Origin: Streptomyces sp. ISL-36
Lineage (GTDB): Bacteria; Actinomycetota; Actinomycetes; Streptomycetales; Streptomycetaceae
Assembly (NCBI RefSeq): GCF_018614205.1
Contig: NZ_JAGGOS010000070.1
Coordinates: 1 to 33,537 of the forward strand
Length of the DNA: 33,537 bases
Reading direction: 5' to 3'
Made by a program: the position numbers and the translations under genes
The notes under the pieces: model-generated
Told to the model about the DNA's origin: nothing
What the model saw: the letters and a program-made list of their open reading frames with translations, nothing else
The model's database searches: none
Shown: one piece after another, positions 16,822 through 25,659 of the stretch
Layout of the letters: the number at the start of each line of letters is the position of its first letter
Numbering within the stretch: position 1 is the first letter of the stretch

Positions 16822-17868
16822 ATGCCCAGCAACGCCCGAGCCACTCATCTCACCCGCCGCGGACTGCTCGCCGCGGGCGGCGCCCTCGGGCTCGGCGCCG
16901 CGCTCGCCGCCTGCGGCAGCGAGACCACGTCCGGCTCCGACTCCGGCGCCGCCGCGAAGTCCGGCTCCTGGGAGTTCAAGGACGACCGCGGTCAGGTCGC
17001 CAAGACCGCGTCCACGCCGAAGAACATCGTCGCCTTCACCGGTACCGCCGCCGCCCTCCTCGACTTCGGCATCCAGGTCAAGGGCGTCTTCGGCCCGACC
17101 TACGTCGAGGACCCGAAGACCAAGGAGAAGAAGCCGGACGTCCAGGCCGGCGACCTCGACATCGCGAAGGTCAAGGTCATCGGCAACGTCTGGGGCGAGT
17201 TCAAGATCGAGGAGTACCTGAAGCTCAACCCCGAGCTCCTCATCACGGACATGTGGGAGAAGAACGACCTCTGGTACGTCCCGGCGGAGCAGAAGGACAA
17301 GATCCTCAAGATCGCCCCGAGCGTCGCCCTGTGGGCCGCGGACAAGTCGATGCCGGCCGTGCTCCAGCGCCACGCCGACCTCGCCGCCTCGCTGGGCGCC
17401 GACGTCAGGACGAAGAAGATCCAGGACGACAAGGCCCGCTTCGAGGCGGCCGCCGAGCGGGTCCGCCAGGCCGCCAAGGGCAAGAAGGACATCAAGGTCC
17501 TGATCGGCTCCGGCTCGCCCGACCTCTTCTACGTCTCCACCCCGGTCCGGCCGACCGACACGCTCTACTTCCAGGAGCTGGGCGTCAACCTGGTCGTGCC
17601 CACCAAGCTGGACCAGGGCGGCTGGTTCGAGGGTCTGAGCTGGGAGAACGTCGACAAGTACCAGGCCGACATCATCATGCTCGACAACCGCACCTCGGCC
17701 CTGCAGCCGGAGGCCCTCAAGGCCAAGCCGACCTGGGCCGCGCTGCCCGCCGTCAAGGCCGGCCAGGTCATCCCGCGCGTGACCGAGCCGATCTACTCCT
17801 ACGCCAAGTGCGCCCCGCTCCTGGAGGACCTGGCCAAGGCCCTGGAGAACGCGAAGAAGGTGTCCTGA
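16822..17868 (+). CDS. desE: Ferrioxamine-binding lipoprotein (periplasmic-binding-type receptor)
   Basis: A 348-residue siderophore-binding lipoprotein that delivers ferrioxamine to an ABC importer; no permease or ATPase is encoded in this window. The N-terminus has a twin-arginine pair at 12-13 (LTRRGLL), a hydrophobic stretch and a lipobox LAAC with Cys31 as the lipidated residue. The mature part is a FepB/FhuD-like class III binding protein, with PKNIVAFTGTAAALLDFGI near the start and EEYLKLNPELLITDMW in the first lobe. It ends in the typical helix before KKVS. It sits behind an iron box and four bases upstream of desF. Homologous to S. coelicolor DesE. Confidence 0.93.
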   Translation: MPSNARATHLTRRGLLAAGGALGLGAALAACGSETTSGSDSGAAAKSGSWEFKDDRGQVAKTASTPKNIVAFTGTAAALLDFGIQVKGVFGPTYVEDPKTKEKKPDVQAGDLDIAKVKVIGNVWGEFKIEEYLKLNPELLITDMWEKNDLWYVPAEQKDKILKIAPSVALWAADKSMPAVLQRHADLAASLGADVRTKKIQDDKARFEAAAERVRQAAKGKKDIKVLIGSGSPDLFYVSTPVRPTDTLYFQELGVNLVVPTKLDQGGWFEGLSWENVDKYQADIIMLDNRTSALQPEALKAKPTWAALPAVKAGQVIPRVTEPIYSYAKCAPLLEDLAKALENAKKVS

Positions 17869-17872
17869 CCCG

Positions 17873-18715
17873 ATGACGACCGCCGAGACCGCCCCGTTCC
17901 AGTTCTTCTCCCTCCAGGTCGACCGGACGAGGCGGCTCGGTCCGTCCCTGGCCCGGGTCACCTTCACGGGAGAGGACCTGAAGGCCTTCGCCTCCGGGGG
18001 GCGCGACCAGTCGCTCTCCCTCTTCCTGCCGCACCCCGGCCAGCCGGAGCCCGTCCTGCCGCCGCTGGACGACCCGGACATGTACGCGATCCTGGGCGCA
18101 TGGCGCGCGATGCCCGACGACGAGCGCGCGGTGATGCGCTCGTACACCGTGCGGGAGCAGCGCACCGCACCGCGCCACGAGGTCGACATCGACTTCGCGC
18201 TGCACGAGGACGGCGGGCCCGCCTGCCGCTGGGCACAGCACGCCGGGCCGGGTGACAGGGTGGTCGTCCTCGGCCCCGCGGTCGCGGCGAACACCGGCGT
18301 CCGCTTCCAGCTGCCGGACGACGCCGACTCCGTACTGATCTGGGCGGACGAGACGGCGCTGCCCGCCGCCTCCGCGATCCTGGAGTGGCTGCCGGCCGAG
18401 ACCCGGGCCCATGTCTACCTCGAAGTCCCGTACTCCGGCGACCGCACGGAGCTCGCCACCGAGGCCGACGCCACCGTCACCTGGCTCGTACGGGAGGAGG
18501 GCGCGCCCTCCGCCGTGGACGCGGTGCGCGGTGCCGAGCTGCCCGGCGAGGCGCCGTACGTCTGGCTGGCCGGCGAGTCCGGCTCCGTGAAGGCGCTGCG
18601 CCGCCACTTCGTGAACGAGCGTCAACTCGACCGTCGCCGTGTGACGTTCGTCGGCTACTGGCGCAAGGGGCTGTCCGAGGACGCCCTGCGCGAGGCGCCG
18701 CAGGACGAGGCGTAA
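17873..18715 (+). CDS. desF: Siderophore-interacting protein (FAD-dependent ferric-siderophore reductase)
   Basis: A 280-residue cytoplasmic flavoprotein of the ViuB/YqjH family, expected to reduce Fe(III) in imported ferrioxamine and release Fe(II). The N-terminal FAD-binding barrel contains RSYTVR at 89-94, the flavin-contact motif, followed by DIDFALHEDGG and the phosphate-binding segment AGPGDRVVVLGP. The C-terminal SIP half has LIWADETALPAASAI and WLAGESGSVKALRRHF, which substitute for an NAD(P)H domain. It ends with TFVGYWRKG. The start is four bases after desE, so they share the desE iron-box promoter. Confidence 0.92.
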   Translation: MTTAETAPFQFFSLQVDRTRRLGPSLARVTFTGEDLKAFASGGRDQSLSLFLPHPGQPEPVLPPLDDPDMYAILGAWRAMPDDERAVMRSYTVREQRTAPRHEVDIDFALHEDGGPACRWAQHAGPGDRVVVLGPAVAANTGVRFQLPDDADSVLIWADETALPAASAILEWLPAETRAHVYLEVPYSGDRTELATEADATVTWLVREEGAPSAVDAVRGAELPGEAPYVWLAGESGSVKALRRHFVNERQLDRRRVTFVGYWRKGLSEDALREAPQDEA

Positions 18716-18740
18716 CCGAGGGTCGACTTCCGCGCCCTCA

Positions 18741-18812
18741 GGGGGCGAGGGGCCGTTGCGATACAGAATTAGGTTAGGCTAACCTTACTTCGCACGCTCG
18801 CCCCTCGCCCCC
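18741..18812. repeat. 13-bp inverted repeat flanking the desA iron box
   Basis: GGGGGCGAGGGGC (18741-18753) and GCCCCTCGCCCCC (18800-18812) are perfectly complementary, with the iron box in the 46-bp interval. A transcript reading through from desF would contain both arms and could form a terminator-like stem. Confidence 0.6.
18769..18787. promoter_or_regulatory. Iron box (DmdR/IdeR operator) for desABCD
   Basis: TTAGGTTAGGCTAACCTTA is an almost exact match to the 19-bp DtxR-family consensus, 77 bp before the desA start. It is flanked by perfect 13-bp inverted arms at 18741-18753 and 18800-18812. Confidence 0.93.
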
Positions 18813-18863
18813 TCTCCTCTTCTCGGAGGGAGCACCGAGTCCCGTCACGGGAGGACCCTTCAC

Positions 18864-20303
18864 ATGCGCTCGCACCTGCTCAACGACGCCACGGCGGAGA
18901 GCTACCGGCGCTCCGTCACCGAAGGAGTCGAGCGGGTGGCGGACAAACTCGCCACGACACGACGCCCGTTCACCGGCGTCACCCCCGCCGAACTGGCCCC
19001 CCTCGTCGACGCGGTCGACCTCGACAAGCCGCTCGGGGACTCCTCCGCCGCCCTCGACGAGCTGGAGAGCGTCTACCTCCGCGACGCCGTCTACTTCCAC
19101 CACCCGCGCTACCTGGGCCACCTCAACTGCCCGGTCGTGATCCCCGCCGTCCTCGGCGAAGCCGTCCTCTCGGCTGTCAACTCCTCGCTGGACACCTGGG
19201 ACCAGAGCGCGGGCGGCACCCTCATCGAGCGCAAGCTCATCGACTGGACCGCCGCCCGCATCGGCCTCGGCCCGGCCGCCGACGGCGTGTTCACCAGCGG
19301 CGGTACGCAGTCCAACCTCCAGGCGCTGCTGCTCGCCCGTGAGGAGGCCAAGACGGACGACCTGAGCCGGCTGCGGATCTTCTCCTCCGAGTGCAGCCAC
19401 TTCAGCGTCCAGAAGTCGGCCACTCTCCTCGGCCTCGGCCGCGACGCCGTCGTCTCCATCCCCGTCGACCGCGAGCGGCGCATGCAGTCCGTCGTCCTCG
19501 CCGCCGAGCTGGAGGCCTGCCGCGCCGAGGGCCTGGTCCCGATGGCGATCGTCGCCACCGCCGGCACCACCGACTTCGGCTCCATCGACCCGCTTCCCGA
19601 GATCGCCGCCCTGGCCTCCGAGTACGGCGCCTGGATGCACGTGGACGCGGCCTACGGCTGCGGACTGCTCGCCTCCCGCACCCGCCGCCACCTCCTGGAC
19701 GGCATCGAGCGGGCCGACTCGGTCACCGTCGACTACCACAAGTCCTTCTTCCAGCCGGTGAGCTCCTCCGCCGTCCTGGTCCGCGACGGCGCCACCCTGC
19801 GCCACGCGACCTACCACGCGGACTACCTCAACCCCCGTCGCGCGGTCGCGGAGCTGATTCCCAACCAGGTCGACAAGTCGCTGCAGACCACCCGCCGCTT
19901 CGACGCCCTCAAGCTGTGGATGACGCTGCGCGTGATGGGCGCCGACGGCGTCGGCCAGCTCTTCGACGAGGTCTGCGACCTGGCGTCGGCCGGCTTCGAG
20001 CTGCTCGCCGCGGACCCGCGCTACGACGTGGTCGTCCAGCCGCAGCTGTCCACCCTGGTCTACCGCTACATCCCCGAGGCCGTCACCTCCCCCGCGGAGA
20101 TCGACCGGGCCAACCTCCACGCCCGCAAAACGCTCTTCGCCTCCGGCGAGGCCGTCGTCGCCGGGACGAAGGTCGACGGCCGCCAGTACCTGAAGTTCAC
20201 CCTGCTCAACCCCGAGACGACGGTGTCCGACATCGCCGCCGTCCTGGACCTGATAGCCGGCCACGCCGAGCAGTACCTGGGAGAGAACCTTGTCCACGCC
20301 TGA
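18864..20303 (+). CDS. desA: Lysine decarboxylase of desferrioxamine biosynthesis
   Basis: A 479-residue PLP-dependent group II decarboxylase that converts L-lysine to cadaverine, the diamine building block of desferrioxamines. ATG 18864 follows GGGAGGA with eight-base spacing. Visible are FTSGGTQSNLQALLLAREEA (PLP phosphate contact), TAGTTDFGSIDP, HVDAAYGCGL with Asp261 that pairs with the pyridine nitrogen, and the Schiff-base lysine Lys293 in VDYHKSFFQPV. It is the first gene of desABCD behind the iron box. Its 3' end overlaps desB by 14 bases. Confidence 0.95.
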   Translation: MRSHLLNDATAESYRRSVTEGVERVADKLATTRRPFTGVTPAELAPLVDAVDLDKPLGDSSAALDELESVYLRDAVYFHHPRYLGHLNCPVVIPAVLGEAVLSAVNSSLDTWDQSAGGTLIERKLIDWTAARIGLGPAADGVFTSGGTQSNLQALLLAREEAKTDDLSRLRIFSSECSHFSVQKSATLLGLGRDAVVSIPVDRERRMQSVVLAAELEACRAEGLVPMAIVATAGTTDFGSIDPLPEIAALASEYGAWMHVDAAYGCGLLASRTRRHLLDGIERADSVTVDYHKSFFQPVSSSAVLVRDGATLRHATYHADYLNPRRAVAELIPNQVDKSLQTTRRFDALKLWMTLRVMGADGVGQLFDEVCDLASAGFELLAADPRYDVVVQPQLSTLVYRYIPEAVTSPAEIDRANLHARKTLFASGEAVVAGTKVDGRQYLKFTLLNPETTVSDIAAVLDLIAGHAEQYLGENLVHA

Positions 20304-21564
20304 CACGTACGACTTCATCGGCATCGGGCTCGGTCCGTTCAATCTCGGCCTGGCCTGCCTGACCGAACCGATCGACCATCTGAACGGCCTCTTCCTGGAG
20401 TCGAAGCCCGACTTCGAGTGGCACTCGGGCATGTTTCTCGAAGGCGCCCACCTCCAGACCCCGTTCGTGTCGGACCTGGTGACGCTCGCCGACCCGACCT
20501 CGCCGTACTCCTTCCTCAGCTATCTGAAGGAGAAGGGCCGCCTCTACTCCTTCTACATCCGCGAGAACTTCTACCCGCTGCGCACGGAGTACAACGACTA
20601 CTGCCGCTGGGCCGCGGGCAAGCTGAGCAGCATCCGCTTCTCGACGACCGTCGCCTCCGTCTCGTACGACGAGGGGAGCGAGGAGTACGTCATCGCGACC
20701 GACGGCGGAGAAACGTTCCGCGCCCGCCGCATCGTGCTGGGCACCGGCACCCCGCCGTACGTTCCGGAGTCCTGCCAGGGACTCGGCGGCGACCTGATCC
20801 ACAACTCGCGCTACCTCCCGAACAAGGAGGCGCTGCAGAAGAAGAAGTCGATCACCCTGGTCGGCAGCGGCCAGAGCGCGGCCGAGATCTACTACGACCT
20901 CCTCGCCGAGATCGACGTGCACGGCTACCGGCTCAACTGGGTGACCCGCTCCCCGCGCTTCTTCCCGCTGGAGTACACCAAGCTCACCCTGGAGATGACC
21001 TCCCCGGAGTACGTGGACTACTTCCACGCGCTTCCCGAGCGGACCCGCTACCGCCTGGAGACCCAGCAGAAGGGCCTCTTCAAGGGCATCGACGGCGAGC
21101 TGATCGACGCCATCTTCGACCTGCTCTACCAGAAGAACCTGGCGGGACCCGTCCCCACCCGGCTGCTCACCAACTCCGCCCTGCACTCCGCCGCCTACGA
21201 CGAGACGAGCGGCACGTACACGCTCGGCTTCCACCAGGAGGAGCAGGAGAAGGACTTCACGCTGGAGACCGAGGGCCTGATCCTCGCCACCGGCTACAAG
21301 TACGCCGTCCCCGCCTTCCTCGAGCCGGTCCGCGACCGCCTCAGGTGGGACGGCCAGGGCCGCTTCGACGTGGCCCGCAACTACTCGATCGACACGACGG
21401 GCCGCGGGGTCTTCCTGCAGAACGCCGGCGTGCACACGCACTCCATCACCTCGCCCGACCTGGGCATGGGCGCGTACCGCAACGCGTACATCATCGGAGA
21501 GATGCTGGGCTCCGAGTACTACCCCGTCGAGAAGACCATCGCGTTCCAGGAGTTCTCCGTATGA
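20290..21564 (+). CDS. desB: Cadaverine N-hydroxylase (FAD/NADPH monooxygenase)
   Basis: A 424-residue IucD/SidA-type flavin monooxygenase that hydroxylates cadaverine to N-hydroxycadaverine using O2 and NADPH. The TTG at 20290 is chosen because GGGAGAG precedes it and family similarity begins at once. It lies 14 bases inside desA, so translation is coupled. The FAD motif GIGLGPFNLGLA is at 11-22, and the NADPH motif GSGQSAAEIYYDLL starts at Gly192. LATGYKYAVP is near the C-terminus. Its stop overlaps the desC start as ATGA. Confidence 0.95.
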   Translation: MSTPDTYDFIGIGLGPFNLGLACLTEPIDHLNGLFLESKPDFEWHSGMFLEGAHLQTPFVSDLVTLADPTSPYSFLSYLKEKGRLYSFYIRENFYPLRTEYNDYCRWAAGKLSSIRFSTTVASVSYDEGSEEYVIATDGGETFRARRIVLGTGTPPYVPESCQGLGGDLIHNSRYLPNKEALQKKKSITLVGSGQSAAEIYYDLLAEIDVHGYRLNWVTRSPRFFPLEYTKLTLEMTSPEYVDYFHALPERTRYRLETQQKGLFKGIDGELIDAIFDLLYQKNLAGPVPTRLLTNSALHSAAYDETSGTYTLGFHQEEQEKDFTLETEGLILATGYKYAVPAFLEPVRDRLRWDGQGRFDVARNYSIDTTGRGVFLQNAGVHTHSITSPDLGMGAYRNAYIIGEMLGSEYYPVEKTIAFQEFSV

Positions 21565-22184
21565 CCTTCCGTGTCCGTCCCCTCGATCCGCTCGCCGACG
21601 CCGAGCTGATCCACCCCTGGGTCACCCACCCCAAGGCCGCGTTCTGGATGATGCAGGACGCGAAACTCCAGGACGTGGAGCGCGAGTACATGGCGATAGC
21701 CGCGCACCCGCACCATGACGCCTTCATCGGCCTGGCGGACGACGAGCCGGTCTTCCTGATGGAGCGGTACGACCCGTCCGAGGTCGAGCTGGTCGGCCTG
21801 TACGAGCCGCAGCCCGGCGACGTCGGCATGCACTTCCTGGTCGCGCCGACCGACACGCCCGTGCACGGCTTCACGCGGTCCGTCATCACCGCCGTGATGA
21901 CCGAGCTGTTCGCCGATCCGGCCACCGCCCGGGTCGTCGTCGAGCCCGATGTCCGCAACAAGGCCGTGCACGCGCTCAACGCGGCCGTCGGCTTCGTCGC
22001 CGAGCGGGAGATCGAGAAGCCGGAGAAGACCGCGCTGCTCAGCTTCTGCACGCGCGAGCAGTTCGAGGCCGCCGTGGGAGCCGCCGTGTACAGCGAATTC
22101 CCGGGCGACAACCCCCGGACCCCCGGCCGGGAAGACGCGCGGTCGAGCCTGGCGACCTCGCTCGCGGGTGGTGACTCCCGGTGA
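21561..22184 (+). CDS. desC: N-hydroxycadaverine acyltransferase (GNAT fold)
   Basis: A 207-residue acyltransferase of the IucB/AlcB/RhbD type that transfers succinyl or acetyl groups from CoA to N-hydroxycadaverine, giving the hydroxamates. ATG 21561 overlaps the desB stop (ATGA), and GGAG lies eight bases upstream. Family segments are FRVRPLDPLADAELIHPWVT, FLMERYD, GDVGMHFLVAP with the likely catalytic His, and VVVEPDVRNKAVHALNAAVGF, the CoA-binding part. A poorly conserved tail of about 30 residues follows residue 175. The stop overlaps desD as GTGA. Confidence 0.94.
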   Translation: MTFRVRPLDPLADAELIHPWVTHPKAAFWMMQDAKLQDVEREYMAIAAHPHHDAFIGLADDEPVFLMERYDPSEVELVGLYEPQPGDVGMHFLVAPTDTPVHGFTRSVITAVMTELFADPATARVVVEPDVRNKAVHALNAAVGFVAEREIEKPEKTALLSFCTREQFEAAVGAAVYSEFPGDNPRTPGREDARSSLATSLAGGDSR

Positions 22185-23950
22185 ACCCCGTCTCCCACCT
22201 CACCCCCGCCCGCTGGGCCGACGCCAACCGCGCGCTGATCCGCAAGGGCCTCGCCGAGTTCACCCACGAGCGCCTCCTCGACCCCCAGGAGCTGGGAGAG
22301 AGCCGTTACCGGGTCCTCAGCGACGACGGCACGATCGAGTACCGCTTCACCGCCGACCGCTTCGCGCTCGACCACTGGCAGGTCTATCCGGACTCCATCA
22401 GCTGCCACCGCGGCGACGAGCAGCTTCCCCTCGACGCCCTGCGGTTCGTCACCGAGCTGCGTGGCTCGCTGGGCCTGAGCGACGAGATCCTGCCGGTCTA
22501 CCTGGAGGAGATCTCCTCCACCCTGGCCGGTACGGCGTACAAGTCGACCAAGCCGCAGGTCTCCGCCGCCGAGCTGGCACGCGCGGACTTCCAGGCGATC
22601 GAGACCGGGATGACCGAGGGCCACCCCTGCTTCGTCGCCAACAACGGCCGGCTCGGCTTCGGCGTGGACGAGTACCGCGCCTACGCCCCCGAGGCCGCGT
22701 CGCCCATCCACCTGATCTGGCTCGCCGCGCGCCGCGACCGCACCACCTTCACCGCGGGTACGGGCATCGAGTACGAGACCTTCATCCGCGCCGAGCTGGG
22801 CGACAAGGCGGTCGACGGCTTCGCGGCGACCCTCGCCGAGCGGGGCCTGGACCTGGCCGACTACCTGCTGATGCCGGCCCACCCCTGGCAGTGGTGGAAC
22901 AAGCTGTCGGTCACCTTCGCCGCCGAGGTCGCCCAGGAACGCCTGGTGTACCTGGGCGAGGGCGACGACGCCTATCTGGCCCAGCAGTCGATCCGTACCT
23001 TCTTCAACTCCTCCGACCCGGCGAAGCACTATGTGAAGACGGCCCTGTCCGTCATCAACATGGGCTTCATGCGGGGGCTCTCGGCCGCGTACATGGAGGC
23101 CACTCCGGCCATCAACGACTGGCTGGCGGGTCTGATCGAGTCCGACTCCGTCCTGAAGGCGGCGCGGTTCTCGATCATCCGGGAGCGGGCCGCCATCGGC
23201 TACCGGCACCTGGAGTACGAGGCCGCCACCGACCGCTACTCGCCCTACCGCAAGATGCTCGCCGCGCTCTGGCGCGAGTCCCCCGTGCCGACCCTCGCGC
23301 CGGGCGAGCGGCTCGCGACCATGGCCTCGCTGCTCCATGTCGACCACGAGGGCGCTTCCTTCGCGGGCGCCCTGATCAAGGACTCGGGCCTGGCCCCGAC
23401 GGCATGGCTGCGCGGCTATCTGGACGCGTACCTGCTGCCGATCCTGCACTGCTTCTACGCGTACGACCTGGTCTACATGCCGCACGGCGAGAACGTGATC
23501 CTGGTCCTCGGCGAGCGGGGTGCGGTCTCCCGGGCGGTCTTCAAGGACATCGCCGAGGAGATCTGCGTCATGGACCCGCACGCGGTCCTGCCGCCGGCGG
23601 TGGAGCGGATCCGGGCCGAGGTCCCGGAGGACATGAAGCTGCTGTCGGTCTTCACCGACGTCTTCGACTGCTTCTTCCGCTTCCTCGCGGCCACCCTGGC
23701 GGCGGAGGGCGTCCTCGACGAGGACGACTTCTGGCGGACGGTCGCGGAGAGCGTGCGCGGCTACCAGGAGGCGAAGCCGGAACTGGCGGACAGGTTCGCG
23801 CAGTACGACCTGTTCGCCGAGACGTTCGCGCTGTCGGCCCTCAACCGGCTCCAGCTGCGGAACAACAAGCAGATGGTGGACCTGGCCGACCCGTCGGCGG
23901 CGCTCCAGCTCGTCGGCGACCTGGTGAACCCGATCGCGCGGTTCGCCTGA
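22181..23950 (+). CDS. desD: Desferrioxamine synthetase (NIS, IucA/IucC family)
   Basis: A 589-residue ATP-dependent siderophore synthetase independent of non-ribosomal peptide synthesis. It condenses hydroxysuccinyl-cadaverine units by amide formation and closes the trihydroxamate, giving desferrioxamines such as B and E. The GTG start overlaps the desC stop by four bases. Visible signatures are the ATP-region segment STLAGTAYKSTKPQ, HPWQWWNKL with His234, SVINMGFMRGLS, and the FhuF-like C-terminal domain with MPHGENVILV (His435). The length matches characterised DesD. A strong stem-loop follows 37 bases after the stop, ending the operon. Confidence 0.96.
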   Translation: MNPVSHLTPARWADANRALIRKGLAEFTHERLLDPQELGESRYRVLSDDGTIEYRFTADRFALDHWQVYPDSISCHRGDEQLPLDALRFVTELRGSLGLSDEILPVYLEEISSTLAGTAYKSTKPQVSAAELARADFQAIETGMTEGHPCFVANNGRLGFGVDEYRAYAPEAASPIHLIWLAARRDRTTFTAGTGIEYETFIRAELGDKAVDGFAATLAERGLDLADYLLMPAHPWQWWNKLSVTFAAEVAQERLVYLGEGDDAYLAQQSIRTFFNSSDPAKHYVKTALSVINMGFMRGLSAAYMEATPAINDWLAGLIESDSVLKAARFSIIRERAAIGYRHLEYEAATDRYSPYRKMLAALWRESPVPTLAPGERLATMASLLHVDHEGASFAGALIKDSGLAPTAWLRGYLDAYLLPILHCFYAYDLVYMPHGENVILVLGERGAVSRAVFKDIAEEICVMDPHAVLPPAVERIRAEVPEDMKLLSVFTDVFDCFFRFLAATLAAEGVLDEDDFWRTVAESVRGYQEAKPELADRFAQYDLFAETFALSALNRLQLRNNKQMVDLADPSAALQLVGDLVNPIARFA

Positions 23951-23986
23951 CGTTCTCACCTGACGTCTCGCCCGGCAGACCGGTGC

Positions 23987-24021
23987 GAGCCCCGGCGGAG
24001 TACGGTCCTCCGCCGGGGCTC
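23987..24021. terminator. Stem-loop terminator after desD
   Basis: The perfect 14-bp arms GAGCCCCGGCGGAG and CTCCGCCGGGGCTC enclose a 7-nt loop. It separates desD from the convergent 135-aa gene and probably acts in both directions. Confidence 0.85.
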
Positions 24022-24025
24022 ACAC

Positions 24026-24433
24026 CTAGGCGCCGCCGCCGTACGGGCAGTGCTGCCCCTCCTCGCGCGGACACGTGATGAGCGCCCGTGACAGGTACTG
24101 CTGCGCCTTCGAGTAATACCCCTGGACCACGTCACTCCCCGCCGCCAACCGCAGCGTCTCCCGGGTGTGCCGCAGCCGGTCCCAGAGCGGGAAGTGCTCC
24201 AGGTCCACGGGAGCGTTCTGCGTCAACTCCCCCTCGATCCAGGCGACGGCCGCCTCCACGTCGGCATACGTGGCCACCACCTGCTCACCGGGCCGCCGCA
24301 GCCAATCCTTGATCTCGATCGGCGGATAGTCGGCCGGCACTTCCCGCCGACGGATCGCCCCGTCGCCGTACGACCGCCCTGTGTAGGCGTACGCATGCCA
24401 GTGGCGGGTCGCACGCTCCTCACTGGGCGACAC
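24026..24433 (-). CDS. Uncharacterised 135-aa protein, last gene of the JmjC locus
   Basis: A 135-residue soluble protein of unknown function. It opens with GTG 24433, which lies 14 bases inside the end of the JmjC oxygenase gene, so it is co-expressed and probably works with it. The N-terminal RHWHAYAYTGRSYGDGAIRR is Tyr-rich. The middle (EVVATYADVEAAVAWIEGEL-like segment) and C-terminal half (RLRHTRETLRLAAG, YYSKAQQYLSRALITC) look helical, and two cysteines (CPREEGQHC) sit near the C-terminus. I do not recognise a named family. GAGGAG inside the frame could also serve a slightly shorter form. Confidence 0.7.
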   Translation of the reverse strand: MSPSEERATRHWHAYAYTGRSYGDGAIRRREVPADYPPIEIKDWLRRPGEQVVATYADVEAAVAWIEGELTQNAPVDLEHFPLWDRLRHTRETLRLAAGSDVVQGYYSKAQQYLSRALITCPREEGQHCPYGGGA

Positions 24434-25313
24434 GGGCAGCTGCCTTCCGGGCGAGCTCGGCCACGTGCCCGGACTCCAGCAGCAGGAGCGCCCCGATCAG
24501 GTACTCCCGGGTCCACCGGATCGCCGCATCCGGTGCGGACAGCAGGGCGGCCGGCGAGATCTCGGCCCGCAAGGCGGGATCCACCAGGGCCTGAGACAGA
24601 ATCTCGCCCGCCATTTCGGACGCCAGCCAGTGGAACGTGCGTTCCTTGAGCGCGAAGGTGAGATGGAGAGAGGTTCCGTCCCCCACGGTGTACGGCGAGT
24701 GGACGTAGCCGCGCGGCAGCCAGAACACGTCACCGGGCTCCAGCGTGAACGACTGGGCGGGAGCGGTGTGGGCGAGGTGGCGCAGCTCCTCCGGGGTGAA
24801 CCCTCGCTCCAGGAAGTTGCCGTGTTCCGTCGTCGGGTTCTCGACGAAGGGCGGGTGCAGGGGCCATGTCTTCCGCCCGGCGAGCTGGACGATGAGGGTG
24901 ACGTACGGGTCGTAGTGGTACTTGAGCCCCTGCGCTCCCGGCGGAGTCAGGTACGCGTTCACGTGCACCAGGCAGCCCGTCTCGTCCTGGATCTCACGAC
25001 GCAGGTGGCTCAGGGACGGCTTGACCGTCTGAAGCTGCCGGACGGAGATCGTGCCCCCGTCGTCGAGATGGGCGCGGAGCGCGCCGGTCCGGGGCATGTC
25101 GCCGTCGACGTATGCGTACCGCTCCAGAATCCTTCCGTCCTTGAGCAGGACAACGTTCCGGGCGGGGACGCACTCGGCGTCGATCAGCGCGTCGACTTCG
25201 TCGAGGGACCACAAGTGGGCCAGGTCGCCGGGGTCGCGGCGGAAGAGTGTCGGCCGGGTGGGCCACTTCTTCAGGATCTCCGGGACGTCGTCCACGAGAT
25301 CAGCCAGCGGCAT
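24420..25313 (-). CDS. JmjC/cupin-type Fe(II) oxygenase (Cupin_4, ribosomal-oxygenase-like)
   Basis: A 297-residue oxygenase of the JmjC fold; the family uses Fe(II), O2 and usually 2-oxoglutarate to hydroxylate peptides or proteins. ATG 25313 follows AAGGAG with seven-base spacing; the longer open frame upstream is not coding. The iron triad is visible as H133-x-D135 in KYHYDPYVT and distal His205 in LPRGYVHSPY, with Lys148 (GRKTW) as a possible co-substrate contact. The N-terminal segment (DVPEILKKWPTRPTLFRRDP) and helical C-terminus resemble YcfD/MINA53-type enzymes. It follows a 77-aa DUF397-like gene across a hairpin and overlaps the next gene. The substrate is unknown, and the small neighbour is a candidate. 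Confidence 0.85.
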   Translation of the reverse strand: MPLADLVDDVPEILKKWPTRPTLFRRDPGDLAHLWSLDEVDALIDAECVPARNVVLLKDGRILERYAYVDGDMPRTGALRAHLDDGGTISVRQLQTVKPSLSHLRREIQDETGCLVHVNAYLTPPGAQGLKYHYDPYVTLIVQLAGRKTWPLHPPFVENPTTEHGNFLERGFTPEELRHLAHTAPAQSFTLEPGDVFWLPRGYVHSPYTVGDGTSLHLTFALKERTFHWLASEMAGEILSQALVDPALRAEISPAALLSAPDAAIRWTREYLIGALLLLESGHVAELARKAAARVAQ

Positions 25314-25350
25314 TGCTGACTCCTTACGGGAGTGGGTGGGGAGCGGCGAA

Positions 25351-25380
25351 CGGGGCCCAGCGCGTGTGGCGCGGGCCCCG
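25351..25380 (-). terminator. Intra-operon hairpin between the mini-protein and JmjC genes
   Basis: The 8-bp arms CGGGGCCC and GGGCCCCG are extended by inner GCGC/GCGC pairing with one bulge. Located between 77-aa gene and oxygenase; a partial terminator here would give more mini-protein mRNA than enzyme mRNA. Confidence 0.55.
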
Positions 25381-25387
25381 AAACGGA

Positions 25388-25621
25388 TCAGCCGGTCGGG
25401 TCGACCTTGGCGATCCATCCGCGTGCGAACGCGGTGATCTCCTCCGCGCTCATCCGCAGCTCCCGGCCGGCTCCCTCGGGCTTGTTGTCACCGAGCGCGT
25501 ACCCGCCGCCGCGCAGCTCGGCGAGCGTGATGCAGCTCTCCATGTTGCCGGTGTTGTCCGTTCCGCCCCCGCAGAGCGCGGCGAACTCGCCGGACACCTC
25601 CCGCTCGTACAGATCGCTCAT
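25388..25621 (-). CDS. DUF397-like 77-aa mini-protein (possible oxygenase substrate)
   Basis: A 77-residue protein. ATG 25621 is preceded by AGGAGA with nine-base spacing, so the upstream extension of the open frame is rejected. The sequence aligns by eye with DUF397: ALCGGGTDNTGNMESCITLA stands for the KSSxSG..CVEVA part, GGGYALGDNKPEGAG for GVAVRDSKDPxGP, and MSAEEITAFARGW for the closing FSxxEWxAFxxG helix. The N-terminal Trp-Arg-Lys-Ser is lost and the motif is divergent. It sits between two hairpins and directly before the JmjC gene. It may be a partner of the nearby XRE/DUF5753 regulator, a substrate of the oxygenase, or both. Confidence 0.75.
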   Translation of the reverse strand: MSDLYEREVSGEFAALCGGGTDNTGNMESCITLAELRGGGYALGDNKPEGAGRELRMSAEEITAFARGWIAKVDPTG

Positions 25622-25659
25622 TAGTGTGGATCTCCTGTCTCTGCCAATGCTGGGACTGG

